A stretch of 64,000 nucleotides of DNA from Alectoria sarmentosa (GCA_009733775.1 WOGZ01000019.1:124001-188000), one strand, 5' to 3'. Positions 11,541-22,150 are shown, counted from the stretch's first letter. Numbers and translations: made by a program. Notes: generated from the sequence alone by a model not told the origin.

Positions 11541-12750
11541 TCAAATAAGTCCCTCTGAATGCCTTGAACCACACTCGAACTTAAGAAATGCGTGTTGTGA
11601 CCTTTGTCCTTCAACATCTACTGCCGCAGGCCTGGGTGATTCACTGCCGTGTAGCTTGGTGATTCAACATCTAATAAATCCCGCCCCTCGCTATAGCACT
11701 CTCTGGTCTTCTATGTTTTACTTTTCTTCAGACGAGGATGATGTTGCACGAATGAGACGGCTTTTCCTCCAAAGGCCCGACGGCATGTAGGTGCCTTGTC
11801 AGAGACAATCAGCATGGCTTTAAAGTCTAGCATCGATGAATTACCAGCATTCCCACTCGCCACCTTTGTTCAACGGGCATAGTAGAAAAGCCTGGCGTGG
11901 TTCGCCTAGACTAAGTATCGAAGCGGGTGTGCTAGGCCCAGGCTCAGAGAAAGGGATCCATTCGTGTGCGCGCATTACGTGCCAAAGGGCGTTGCGTCCC
12001 AGACATGTGTCGTTACCGCAGGCATAGAGATCCTGCTATTCCGTCAATTCCCTGGGCAATCGATCCCGGCATGCGTTGACGCATCTGCATAGCTGTAGGA
12101 GCCTGGCTTCCATTGCTGAAGTCCTGACTGAGCAAGGATTTAGAGTATCAAGGGAGTCATGACAGCTTTTCATCCCGTCACCATCAGAATAGCCGCAGAG
12201 AGATGATCATTCTCTACATTTTCGCAAGGCTACCAGCAGGTGTAGCTCGGCCATTAGCACATTTCTTCACCTGCGCGGGGGAGCACAGCCTAAGCCTCAT
12301 AGGGCTGAGCCAAACTGAAGTGTTGTAGACCGGTGATGATCAAGTTGCTTGATCAACCGTTCCACTGCCACACAAGGCAAAGAGAATAGTCTGTAATTGG
12401 CTTGAGCCTTGAACAAGCAGCCTCTGCGAAAATGTACGGAATGAGGAACCTGGTCGTTAGGTATGATGATCTTTTTGAGCAATCGACTATGCAAGTGTCG
12501 ACACGGGATGTTTGTTATGCAAACATTTCTTCCGTGATGTTTACAATGTCAAGCCAAAGACTGCATTCAAGGGTTTGCAGCACAACTCCTATGCAACCGC
12601 GGTACAACATCTGAGCAGAAAACGAGAAGATCAGATCAAGGCCCAATAAATCGGTATCGGCGTCACGGAGTTAGGGAGACAGCGGCTGCATCCCCCATGT
12701 GTAAACACTTCCTTGTTTGCCCTGATAATCGACGGTAGTATCCGTCAACC
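11541..12750. other. Gene-free stretch
   Basis: No supported coding region or repeat. It precedes the promoter of the adenylate-forming enzyme gene. Confidence 0.5.
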
Positions 12751-12760
12751 TATATATATC
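12751..12760 (+). promoter_or_regulatory. Probable TATA element of the adenylate-forming enzyme gene
   Basis: A TATATATATC run lies about 90 nt before the first in-frame ATG at 12851, a usual place for a fungal TATA element. This is based on position and motif only. Confidence 0.4.
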
Positions 12761-12850
12761 GCCTACCTGATACCTTGTTCATCGCTCAAGGTGCATGTAC
12801 GGCGATTAGTCCCTAATATCTGACCAACATTGGAACAAATTGACGAGACG

Positions 12851-14524
12851 ATGGAAGTGCAGAACATCTATGAGATCTGTCGGAAAAGCGCTCGTCACAA
12901 CACAGGAATCTCCTTCCAATCTAAAGAGCCTGGCAAGTCGCCAGAGCGTATCAGTTATCGAGGGCTTTGGGAACGCGCCAACCAAGATGTCTCCAGGATT
13001 GATAATATTCCTGGCATAACTCGGCAAAGAATTGTCTTACTCCATTTCGATCGGCACCAAGACAGCATTCGCTGGTTCTGGGCCGTCGTTGCGGCCGGTT
13101 ACGTTCCTGCAATCTCTCCACCTCTCACGAGCGACATTCATCAACGAAAGCAGCATCTGAGCCATGTCTTCAACTTACTAAGAGATTCGGTTGTACTGAC
13201 AACCAAGGCCCTTCAGGCAGAATTCCAATGTCAGACTTTTCTACATCTCCGCGTCTGTACAGCAGAACATCTCCAGCAGGGAGGAGGAACCAGCACGGCG
13301 TCTAAATTACCTCATTTGCCTCCAGGTAGTTGCAAAAAACCTGATGAGTTAGCCGTCCTCATGCTTACCTCTGGAAGCTCCGGAAACGCCAGAGCGGTCT
13401 CCCTTCAAAATGGACAGATCATACACGCTCTGAAAGGAAAGATCGCCTGCCACCAGACTAAGCTGGAAGACCGATTCCTCAATTACATCGGACTTGATCA
13501 TGTAGCAAACTTGACCGAGGTTCACATTCATGCTATGTATCTGGGCGCCGAGCAGACGCATATTCTAGGTCCAGAAATCATGGTACATCCGCTTTGGTGT
13601 CTACAGCTGATAAACCAACATCGGATATCATACACTTTCGCAACAAAATCTTTGCTCGCAAGCTTGGTGCGAAGTCTGAAAAGTGAAGTGCCTCACGAGC
13701 TTGATCTAAGTTGTCTTAAAGCTATAATTACTGGAGGGGATGCAACTCCCATAGCAACCTGCACCGCACTGATCGAAAAGCTACGGAGCTTTGGCGCTGC
13801 AGAAAACTTCCTTCAACCCGGCTTTGGTATGACGGAGACGTGCGCAGGTTGTACGTACCATAAAGCTTGTCCAGAATATGAGCAGCAGAAGAACTTCGGA
13901 TATGCCTCTCAAGGCATTCCCACTCAAGCCATCTCCATGCGAGTAGTCTCTACACACGGTGAAGAAGCTCTCGGGGTCTCAAACGGCGTGAAAGGATCGC
14001 TACAAGTCCGTGGACTGGCTGTGTTTTCCGAGTACTACAATAATCCACAGGCTACAGAAGAGTCCTTCACCTCTGACGGCTGGTTCAAGACAGGGGATGA
14101 CGCCATAATCCACCCAGACGATCATCTTGTCATCGTTGGCAGAGCCAAAGACACTATCACGATACATGGTAACGAATTCACACCGCTCGATTTCGAGACA
14201 GCCATTGAGAAAGCCGAGATACCCGGTGTCACTCCATCCTACACAGTGTCTTTCGCTTTCCGACATCCAATATCTAATGCCGAATGCATCTGCATCATAT
14301 ATGTCCCGGGACCCGAATATGGAGATTTACAGGCTCGACCTCAAATCAGCGATACTATCGCCGAGGAGTGCGTCAAGGTCTCTGGTGTCGTACCCTGGGA
14401 CATCTTAGCGGTGGACAAAGCATCTCTACCAAAGTCATCGCTGGGCAAAATCTCTCGGGTCAAGACTCAAAGAGCGTACGAGAGCGGAGCGCTCTTCAAA
14501 TTCAGAGGTTCTACATCGATCTGA
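12851..14524 (+). CDS. Stand-alone adenylate-forming (AMP-binding) enzyme, NRPS/PKS adenylation-domain type
   Basis: Single exon, 557 residues from the first ATG (MEVQNIYEICRK); the frame is open a few codons further upstream without an ATG. The protein shows the ANL core motifs in order: LMLTSGSSGNA (P-loop-like A3), GFGMTET (A5), GWFKTGDDA (A7), GRAKDTITIHG (A8) and SLGKISR near the end (A10-like, conserved Lys). It should activate a carboxylic acid as the acyl-adenylate. It resembles the adenylation domain that precedes the carrier in fungal NRPS-like and hybrid PKS enzymes, but it stops about 20 residues after A10 with no carrier, reductase or thioesterase. No other biosynthetic gene lies within several kb. 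The substrate cannot be predicted. It may be a free-standing ligase or a remnant of a larger synthetase. Confidence 0.85.
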   Translation: MEVQNIYEICRKSARHNTGISFQSKEPGKSPERISYRGLWERANQDVSRIDNIPGITRQRIVLLHFDRHQDSIRWFWAVVAAGYVPAISPPLTSDIHQRKQHLSHVFNLLRDSVVLTTKALQAEFQCQTFLHLRVCTAEHLQQGGGTSTASKLPHLPPGSCKKPDELAVLMLTSGSSGNARAVSLQNGQIIHALKGKIACHQTKLEDRFLNYIGLDHVANLTEVHIHAMYLGAEQTHILGPEIMVHPLWCLQLINQHRISYTFATKSLLASLVRSLKSEVPHELDLSCLKAIITGGDATPIATCTALIEKLRSFGAAENFLQPGFGMTETCAGCTYHKACPEYEQQKNFGYASQGIPTQAISMRVVSTHGEEALGVSNGVKGSLQVRGLAVFSEYYNNPQATEESFTSDGWFKTGDDAIIHPDDHLVIVGRAKDTITIHGNEFTPLDFETAIEKAEIPGVTPSYTVSFAFRHPISNAECICIIYVPGPEYGDLQARPQISDTIAEECVKVSGVVPWDILAVDKASLPKSSLGKISRVKTQRAYESGALFKFRGSTSI

Positions 14525-15390
14525 CGATCCAAAGTTAGGGCGGTAGTCCACGTGAAACCGCTACTAGAGCACCGAATTTCATAAGGGACGAGATAAGACA
14601 AATTGAAAAGCACGTAGGCGAATCATAACGGAGTCCAAGAGGTTTTTGGCAGTATGGCGGCCTTGACATACATCACAACTGCTGGCGGCCGATCGTAACC
14701 CATATCAAGTCTAATATTCCTGATCTAATTGGCAATATCTGTTCCTTTCCTAGGCTGAACCCTATGAATTCGGGGACTTGTGGGACAAAGGAATACCATA
14801 TGATAGAATTTCTTACATATAGTGTTTTCCTCTCCCCTGAGACCGTATCACCTCGTCTCTCATGAGCACAACGTTCCAAAAGCCGTCAATTCTGTCTCCT
14901 CCAGTCATCCCTGGTACCCTGTGCAATCACTTGCAGGAGACCGGTTTTCTGGCTTCTTTCATCAAGATCTCTGAACGTGCGTTGGCACGAAGAACTCACC
15001 AACGTTTCCCCTGCTCATCGACCACAGAAAGCGTCTAGAACTTATAAAGTCGCAGTCAATGAAGCAAAAGGCGAAACGCTCGAAAACACGAACCGATACG
15101 CAAGAACATATGAATGACAGCGGCAATAATGGATAGAAATTAGGACTAGTGGTTGGAGTAATTCCCCCACTGCACCGACAGTCCAAGGCCTCTTAGAAAG
15201 CGTTTCTTGGTGTACTAAATGACGAAATAGGGTCACGAACCCTCCCCATGCTATGTAACGGTCAAAAGCTCGCTCGGAATAGAATTTGAAGATATATTGA
15301 AAGAATATGCAAACGAGCACGAGTTACCCCGAAACAAACGCCTCGGATGTTTGACCTGTCAGTCCACGAAGGGCACCACATTGACCGTCA
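14525..15390. other. Gene-free stretch downstream of the AMP-binding enzyme gene
   Basis: Short frames only. I looked for a carrier-protein motif (GxxS) continuing the adenylation gene and found none in frame. Confidence 0.45.
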
Positions 15391-16728
15391 CTAGATGAAC
15401 TCGTCCGAACTTCCCCGCGTACTCTCCTCCTCGTATTGCACAGCATCCAGCTTCGCCAGTCGTGCCGACCTCCGCAATGGCGGCAAGTTCGGCTGAACGA
15501 CATAACCACCACAACACCGACAATCCAGCACTTCATTGCGGGCGATGCCTTTGAGCCGCGGTCGTCCGCAATGCCCTTTTAAGCACGGGTGTCGCCCCTG
15601 CAACATCCTCCTGACTTTCTTCCAATCTCCCTGGTAATGCTCGGTGTTGGTGATGTCGGTGTCGGCGTCTCCGCGCCAGCGAGGATTGACCCGGCGTCGG
15701 AAGTTCCGCTGCAGCGTCTCCACTTTGGTCTGGAAGCAGGAACGGCATTGCCACCGGGTGAAGTCGATGTTGCGGCAGGTGCAGGTGGATTCCAAACCCT
15801 GTGCACGGTGTTGGGCGAGGAGGTCCGTTTCGTGTTTTTGGCAGAAGCGGACAAGGTGGGCCTTGTAGAGGTTCTCGGCGTCGGGGCCCATGCGGAAGTA
15901 TTCTTTGCTGTCTTTGATGTGGCTCTCGCAGACGTAAGGTCGAGTAGGCCCGTCGTCTGCCGGGAACTGAATTTGGGTCCAAAGTGCATCAGGGAGCCCG
16001 CGTTCATCAGGGATCCCCTCCCCATACTCCTCATTGTACCTTTCACTAAGCTCTTCCAGATTCCAGTAACAGAAACGCTCATCGCATGGTAAAATTCTCC
16101 CGGCATACCGACCCCGTTCACGTCGGCGTTTGTTTGGACAAGGCCTGTTCCAATGGCGGATGTCGACACCCCAAGGAATCATTTGCGTGCAAAAATTCGT
16201 TGCGCTGTCCTGAGTGTAATCATAAGGCCTCCGCGCTCGAAAAAGCCGCTGCGGACGATCGGCCAACTTGTCATAACCCGAACTTCGAAAGTTCTCACGG
16301 AGTACTTTGTTAAATCTTCTGCGATTTGGTGGGTTTTCGTTGAGGTATTTGAACATGCACCTATCGCATTCGCAGTCGCAGTCAATGATGAAGTCATTCT
16401 TGCACGCGAAGGGACATGATCCCGGGTCCGGCGGATGCGATTCATCAAGATCGGAGAGGGACTTGAATGAGTCATCGGAATCGTCGTCGAAAGAATCTGT
16501 CCCTCCATCATCACCACTACCATTTTCTCCACCTCCATCACCATCATGTCCTCCTCCACTTCCCTCACCACCATCTTCTCCTCCTTCTTCCCCTGCTCCA
16601 ACCAGCTGCGGCGCTTCGGTAGAAGACATCCTTTGGAGCCCGTCTCCATCCGTGAACTCCATCTCTTGTTCTTCTCCCCCAGAGATCTCGCCGACGTCTG
16701 ATTCATCGTCCTCTGCGTTCGATGCCAT
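15391..16728 (-). CDS. Hypothetical Cys-rich protein with acidic N-terminus
   Basis: Single exon. The first in-frame ATG at 16728 gives 445 residues. Residues about 1-95 are very acidic and Gly-rich (Asp/Glu/Gly/Ser). The rest is basic and carries many paired Cys: CPFACKNDFIIDCDCECDRC, then ESTCTCRNIDFTRWQCRSCF, then HPCLKGHC, and LDCRCCGG near the end. The spacing suggests several zinc-binding clusters, but none matches a named finger I recognise. The C-terminal LRRSARLAKL is basic and could act in nuclear localisation. No signal peptide, so probably intracellular. The long frame with coherent Cys spacing makes it a likely real gene. Confidence 0.62.
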   Translation of the reverse strand: MASNAEDDESDVGEISGGEEQEMEFTDGDGLQRMSSTEAPQLVGAGEEGGEDGGEGSGGGHDGDGGGENGSGDDGGTDSFDDDSDDSFKSLSDLDESHPPDPGSCPFACKNDFIIDCDCECDRCMFKYLNENPPNRRRFNKVLRENFRSSGYDKLADRPQRLFRARRPYDYTQDSATNFCTQMIPWGVDIRHWNRPCPNKRRRERGRYAGRILPCDERFCYWNLEELSERYNEEYGEGIPDERGLPDALWTQIQFPADDGPTRPYVCESHIKDSKEYFRMGPDAENLYKAHLVRFCQKHETDLLAQHRAQGLESTCTCRNIDFTRWQCRSCFQTKVETLQRNFRRRVNPRWRGDADTDITNTEHYQGDWKKVRRMLQGRHPCLKGHCGRPRLKGIARNEVLDCRCCGGYVVQPNLPPLRRSARLAKLDAVQYEEESTRGSSDEFI

Positions 16729-17950
16729 GTTCAACAATCTGACTGCAAAGGGTGAGAATATCAGCTGGTTAGTATCACAAGTCGAAGTAAGTGAGTATCA
16801 TAGAAAGAAAGGTGAAAGCTTGCCAGTTGGATTGGGGAAGAGGTAGATGATGGAGAGAAGAAAATCGCTCGCGGAAGCAAATTCACAAAGAATACGCAAA
16901 ACGAAGGCTTTAATGGTGAGTGGGTTTAATTCGCCGCATCCGGCGTATCTATCAGTCACCTAATGAAGGACTTCGAGATCGACAAAGCGAAGCAACGGTG
17001 AAAGAATAAAGTCTGATTCGAGTATCTCCGGATCCGGCGATACTGATCACAAAGGAGGAAGAAGCACAAAGTGATTCACACCAGCAGCGGTAGTGAAAGC
17101 GCAAAAACTAAGCATCGAATGCGGACTGGAATGAAGAGGGTATACAAATAACCTCGGAAACAGCTTGAGTCAAATCAGAGAACAGCGGCATTGCATGATC
17201 CTGTTTTAGAAAGTATCATCAGCTATACCACTCCATCCTCAAATTGAACCCACTCGCCGACTCCTCCACCGCTCCCTGCAGCAAGCCATCCTGTTTCACT
17301 AGTCACCTTACCCACTACACTGAATTTCCAAATCGCGTTGCTTCGGATCACCTATTCACTCGGTTATATGCCGGCGTCTTGCGTCGGCGAAGAATAGTAT
17401 CCTGATCCGAGGTATAATCTAATTCGAAGACCAGCAACCATATGTTGACTCTATCGCTGTTTTGGGGTATTCAGCATTGCCCTTCTTGTTGCCGAGACGA
17501 ATGGACAAGAGTGGCCAGCATGAATGCAAATAGATCAAGTGGACACAGGTGAAGTAACAATGGTATTGAGACCAACATAGCTACTTATATGCTAGTGAAT
17601 GGCCTGTCGGACACCCCGAGTGAGAACTGGCTGGGTAGGAATGACTGTGTCAGAAAATTGTTCTAAGCTTCGTCATCCCTAAGTTTGCGTAGTCAACCGG
17701 TCATTCGAGGACGGTATTGAATTCGTGTTCCGTTTTAGAGAGACTTGATGTTCCGTTTTGGTGGCTCCGTTTTGGTGGCCGAGAAATGGTTCAATCGAAT
17801 TCAGGAGATGTCTCTCTAACAGTATTAGTACTAGTACCTCCCAGAACGTAATTTCTTGGGCGGCTATCAGGAACAATGCCTTTTTCATGTTCCAAGCTAG
17901 CTTCTTAAGTCCCCTAGCAAAACGAGGACTGTTGCCTGGAGAGCAATTGC
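16729..17950. other. Gene-free stretch
   Basis: No supported gene. It contains the presumed promoter of the Cys-rich protein gene (minus strand) and further unassigned sequence. Confidence 0.45.
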
Positions 17951-17989
17951 CATCAAAGCGGCATATGATCTTTTGTCGTCTTGTGACCA

Positions 17990-18419
17990 CATTGAAACGA
18001 ATGCGAAGGACCTTCTTGGCCAGACCGCACTCGCATGGGCCACGGAATATGGGTAGCAGACGGTGACTGGGCTTTGGTTGTCTCATGGCGGCGTTGACGC
18101 GAATGTAAAGACCCTCGCTGGCCGTACCCCACTCATGATTGCCACAAAGGGTGAGTACCAAGCCATTGTTGAGCTTTTGCTTTCTCAGGAAGGAATTGAC
18201 GTGAACGCAAAGGACATCGCCGGTACCACGGCTCTGTACGCAGCAGCAGCACAGGGAGACAAGGATATCATGAAGCTACTGTTGGCGCATATTGAGATCG
18301 ACTGGGGCAGTGAAGATGACAAGGGGTGCAACATCCTGGCTCAAGTTGAAGACACGATACAAGTGTTTGCAAAGGAAGAGAGTGTTCGGCTAGAGACGGA
18401 ACGGATGGAGCAGAAGTAG
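17990..18419 (+). pseudogene. Ankyrin-repeat fragment with in-frame TAG
   Basis: A plus-strand frame encodes three to four ankyrin-like repeats: ETNAKDLLGQTALAWATEYG, then a TAG, then VDANVKTLAGRTPLMIATKG, GIDVNAKDIAGTTALYAAAA and GDKDIMKLLLAH, ending in a Glu-rich tail at 18419. The TAG sits where ankyrin repeats usually carry HxxV, compatible with a C-to-T change in a CAG codon. No start codon or N-terminal domain can be joined upstream. The remaining open part (from 18063) could be a short protein, but it looks like the 3' end of a decayed ankyrin gene of the kind common in NACHT/ankyrin families. Confidence 0.55.
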
Positions 18420-18990
18420 AAAGGATTGCAAGCAACGTTGAAGCTTCTGCGTGCAGCTCTCCGGGAAACGGTAGCAGCACAAGTCGCAATGGCTTGGAGT
18501 AAAATCGACCTGATCTAATCTTACCCAACACGATTGTTGTCGCGGTTGACTGTGATTTAGCTCTTCATTTTTAGTTTTAAAATCGCTTTCTCTTTCATGT
18601 ACTCCTTTTTTAAGAATCAGAATCTGTTTTCTCTCCCGTGATGAATGTTTTCTTCCCAGCACTGGGTAAGCTTGACCAGATATGAGCGATCTCATTTGCT
18701 GATGAACTCTGTTATAGCTACTTCAGAAAGAAGATAAGAAGATAATGAAGCGAGAATAATCGAACACGGTACGTTTGTTTAAATATTATTGTATTTGTCT
18801 GTCTAACAGCTAGACCAATAAGTCGCTGATACGCCTATGTCAGGATTAGAACGGATATCAAGTAACTTATCATTGAGGCGAACAGGGTTGCCGGGAATGC
18901 TAGATCTCTCTATTTAATGAAGAGATAGAATACAGTCTTGAAACATCCTCTGAGGTTGAGCACTTCGCGCGAATCCGGCAAACCAAGCGC
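18420..18990. other. Gene-free stretch
   Basis: No gene supported. A GGTTCGAAT motif at about 19000 resembles a pol III B box, but no tRNA fold accompanies it. Confidence 0.45.
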
Positions 18991-20054
18991 TTAAGGATCG
19001 GGTTCGAATATATAGAGGAAGCATCCTGCCTGAAGCTGACCTCCCATACCTTTATTGTTGCCTAGAACAGGTCTCTGATCAGTTTTGCAGCAGCTCAACA
19101 TCAAAAACAGGGCGACTTACACTCATTCCAACAATTCGTGAGCACTGCCGTACACCACCATGCGTCCGGGCTATTCGTCCCCATAGGCTGTCCCAACGTA
19201 AAGTTTTGGGTACTCTCCGGATATACGCATCCCGGTACCGCACTGATCGTCATATTGAATCCCTTTTCATTACTTGCCAATCCGCCGTTGCCGTCGTCTG
19301 AATTGTCCTCTTGGCTGTCTCCACTCAGAAGACCGTTGTATGGCGGTGCTAAAAGTGATGCCAGAGTGTGGTGACCGTTGTTGTCGCAGAATGCATAAGT
19401 CTTTGAGTTGACGTCGTTGGCGTCGGAGTATTTGCCTATAGGGCTAGGGGCGCAGCTCGCGGAACCGACGCTGGTGAGGTCCGCGAGGGAGGTTGTGGGT
19501 GAAGCTGGCGTGGCAGTTGTGGTCGCCGGAGGCGGTGGAGGCGGTGGAGGTGGTGGAGGCGGTGGAGGCGGTGGAGGGGTACTGGATGATGAACTCGAGG
19601 ATGATGAACTCGAGGATGACGAAGTCGAGGATGATGAAGTCGAGGATGATGAAGTCGAGGATGATGAAGTCGAGGATGATGAAGTCGAGGATGACGAAGT
19701 CGAGGATGATGAACTCGAGGATGATGAACTCGAGGATGATGAACTCAAGGACGATGAGCTTGATGAACTCGGTGATGTAGGTGTGTTCGATGAGGACCCC
19801 AAAGTGGGGCTATTTGTGACTGCATTGGGAGCAGGAACACTAAGGACCTGACCTGGTTGCAAGTCATTGACGGAAATGCCAGGATTCGCAGCCTCCAGGG
19901 CAGCGACAGTGACTCCTTGCTCGGCCGCAATTCTTGCAAAAGTATCACCGCTTTGGACATTGATGGCATTTATTTTTGGAAGGAAGACTGCAGCAATGAT
20001 GAGGAGATGCGCTATGAGCGTGTCGTTCTTGATTGAACAAAAATGCATCTTCAT
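18991..20054 (-). CDS. Secreted LysM-domain protein, Ser/Pro-rich linker and Cys-rich C-terminus
   Basis: Starts at an ATG (20054). A hydrophobic signal sequence (LIAHLLIIAAVFLPKINA) is followed by one LysM domain at about residues 31-75 (SGDTFARIAAEQGVTVAALE then LQPGQVLSVP), a chitin- or peptidoglycan-type sugar-binding fold. Next comes a long Ser/Thr linker, a run of Pro, and a C-terminal domain of about 115 residues with conserved-looking Cys (WWCTAVLTNCWNE). The open frame continues to a stop at 19101, but a GTAAGT donor after 19121 and a TAG acceptor at 19062 define a 59-nt intron. The second exon (19061-18991) supplies CNNKGMGGQLQAGCF and its own stop, giving 334 residues. The Cys-Asn-Asn...Gly-Gly...Gly-Cys ending restores a pattern typical of such fungal domains. 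Likely cell-wall or extracellular. Confidence 0.78.
19528..19760. repeat. Coding minisatellites: 9-nt GGTGGAGGC and 15-nt GAAGTCGAGGATGAT units
   Basis: Read on the plus strand, a GGTGGAGGC array (about 19528-19578) is followed by about 12 copies of a 15-nt unit varying between GAACTC and GAAGTC starts (about 19581-19760). On the coding strand these give the poly-Pro run and the Ser/Thr linker of the LysM protein. Such arrays usually vary in length between strains. Confidence 0.8.
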
Positions 20055-21800
20055 GTGTATAGATGACTTGCTGTGTCGGCTTTTCGTCTTCCTAACTCTA
20101 ATTCCTAGACGTTGACCAGCGTTTAACGTGAAGAAGGCTTTTTTGAGTCGGTTCTAGTCGTCAAGTCCAAACGAGGGAAGTCTTGACTGTATATCTATGA
20201 TTGTAAAGAAGGGTTCTTTGACCTTTCAGAATGGGCAATTTCATTGTTTTTTCTTTCGTCTCTTTCATGAGACAAAGAAGATCTTATCAAAGCGTAACTA
20301 CCTTTCTTTCACTATTGTAGTGTCATGGGAGACGAAGAAATAGATCGTTAAGATCGAAAATGACAATGAAGTGCAATACCTGTCCTGCATAAAGAAAAAA
20401 ATTCAACGCACCCTATTGATCTCGATTATGACCATTTATAATCTTCTTTCTCCGTTTGCCTTATTATAAAAGATTCATGTTATTCACTCATGTCTCTTCT
20501 TTGTTCTTTGTGTCCTCCGAATCCTTCACACATACAAGTCTTTGATTCTTATCGGAATTTTCCGTTTTCTCGCTCCCCCCTCCCCCAACTAATGCCTTTT
20601 TCCTATGTTTAACGGCACAATAATCATCTTATAGAAGAAGGTCCTCACATTGAAGGGCCTTGGACACCGTAGACAGCATCACGAGCTTGTCCATCAGTGA
20701 AGGTGAAAACGACATATAGCGTAGACTATGGTGGCTGGTAAGTATAGAGCCTCTCTCACTCTTTCTGTTGTGAAGATTGACTTCTGACACTTGATTGTAG
20801 CTCTGGGACGTTGATTCCCTCCTTAAAGCTTGTCAGAATAGTGTTAGGCTGCTTGTGCCTTGACAAAGTCTTCGTGGTGAAGATCTTTGCTTCTGTGTCG
20901 GTGATGACGATGACCATCAACTTCATTCTCAAGTTGGGGTGACATAGCGAAGAGTACCTAAAGGACCTGTGGCGGAAGACCTCTTTTCTCAAGCTCTCCT
21001 ATAAATATTGCGAAGAGTTGTCAAGGTTCGTCGTGGTCACCAGCTTCGCTGTGCGACATTTGCCAAGGACCCCGACAGACAGTTGACATTAACGGGACTA
21101 CGCTCGGGCACTGAGTACTCGAGGATGATCTTCAAAGTCGGATATTGAGGATTCGAGCTACAAGAAGCGAGACCTGTTCCGTAACTGTCTCGCCATAGTT
21201 TGTTCTACAGAGAGACACCGCCGTTTGCTAGCAGAACGAGAAAAGGCGACGCTAAAGCTATGAAGGATGCATGTAGTCAACTCAAAGGCTAGGAGTCTTT
21301 CTCCAAATGAAGGTGCGAGTTCCTAGGATCCATTTATTTTACTGCTGATTAGTATAGAGGAAAGCTCTGTCAATACCGAATGCAAGCTATCTCTGGTTAT
21401 CAACCAAGCCTGTTCCATCTTCTTACGACATTCACTCTGCACCCGAGACCTAGATTGACGGTTTCTAACGAGAGACAGAATATTGTAGAACCCTGTACAT
21501 ACGCCTTCCTCTTGCCCTACCCCCATACAACATACCATGCAGCCTGTCCACACCCTAGGGTCTATTCATCTCTTAGGTTCTCCCTGTACCCTACAGTTTC
21601 CCTGCCCCCACACGCTCAGGCTTTTCTACACCTTGATGGTTCCCCGGATATCATCCCATAATATTCAAGCGGCACTGTTCGCCAGATGATACCAACATGC
21701 GAGGATGCGTTTCGATATCTTTGGAAAGAATAGTATATGATCTATTCTATCTGGAGAGAAAGTATTCATCAAGGTCGAGTGTCGCTTCACCCCTACTCAG
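20055..21800. other. Gene-free stretch
   Basis: About 1.7 kb without a supported gene. It includes the promoter of the LysM gene (minus) and AT-rich sequence. Short frames on both strands lack domains. Confidence 0.45.
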
Positions 21801-21807
21801 CTAGCTC

Positions 21808-21836
21808 ACTCGCTAAAACGGCTTAGCCGAGCGAGT
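21808..21836. repeat. Small compound hairpin beside the palindromic element
   Basis: ACTCGCT (21808-21814) pairs with AGCGAGT (21830-21836), and the loop contains the internal palindrome CGGCTTAGCCG. It lies directly left of the 40-bp inverted repeat and may be its outer boundary or an independent hairpin. Confidence 0.5.
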
Positions 21837-21856
21837 AAGGTACCTTACGCTTACTA

Positions 21857-21996
21857 GTGCTGTCCAGAAATGAGCTACTTGATAAAGCGAGGACACCAAT
21901 AGATCAAGCGACGTCCTCGTCCGACGCAGTGGAGGACATGTCACTTCTACATATTCGTGTCCTCGCTTTATCAAGTAGCTCACTTCTGGACAGCAC
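21857..21996. mobile_element. Palindromic element with 40-bp inverted repeats (MITE-like)
   Basis: The left arm (21857-21896, beginning GTGCTGTCCAGAA) and the right arm (21957-21996) are inverted copies over 40 bp with one mismatch that I can see. The 60-bp loop holds a shorter inverted pair (GACGTCCTC and GAGGACATGTC). Outside the arms, TTACT- and GGTAC-like sequence on both sides suggests the symmetry extends a little further. There is no coding capacity. The size and structure fit a miniature inverted-repeat element or a strong RNA hairpin. No clear target-site duplication was recognised. It ends about 155 bp before the GH125 start codon. Confidence 0.6.
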
Positions 21997-22150
21997 GAGT
22001 AAGTACCCATTATGTTTCGCAGTACATTTGATTGTGTCGGCTTGTCGTGCCAAGAAGTCAAATTAGATTACGAACCATTTCGGAATAGGATTGGATTAAT
22101 GCCACGATGCTGGTCAGTATGGACGATGCCAACGGTGATGTTACTCAGCA

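Noticed and set aside
15589..16092. 167-codon plus-strand frame opposite the Cys-rich protein.
   Set aside because: Shadow frame; the minus frame has coherent Cys spacing and is longer.
18960..19030. Possible tRNA suggested by GGTTCGAAT (B-box-like).
   Set aside because: No complementary acceptor stem or A box of the right spacing; the motif lies at the end of the LysM terminal exon.
19408..19851. 147-codon plus-strand frame rich in Gly, then Asp/Glu/Val (DDEVEDDEV repeats).
   Set aside because: It is the antisense shadow of the LysM protein's Pro and Ser/Thr repeats; the minus strand has a signal peptide, LysM domain and splice signals.
12851..21800. A secondary-metabolite gene cluster around the adenylation gene.
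   Set aside because: Neighbours are a Cys-rich protein, an ankyrin remnant and a LysM protein; no synthase, P450, transporter or regulator lies close enough.
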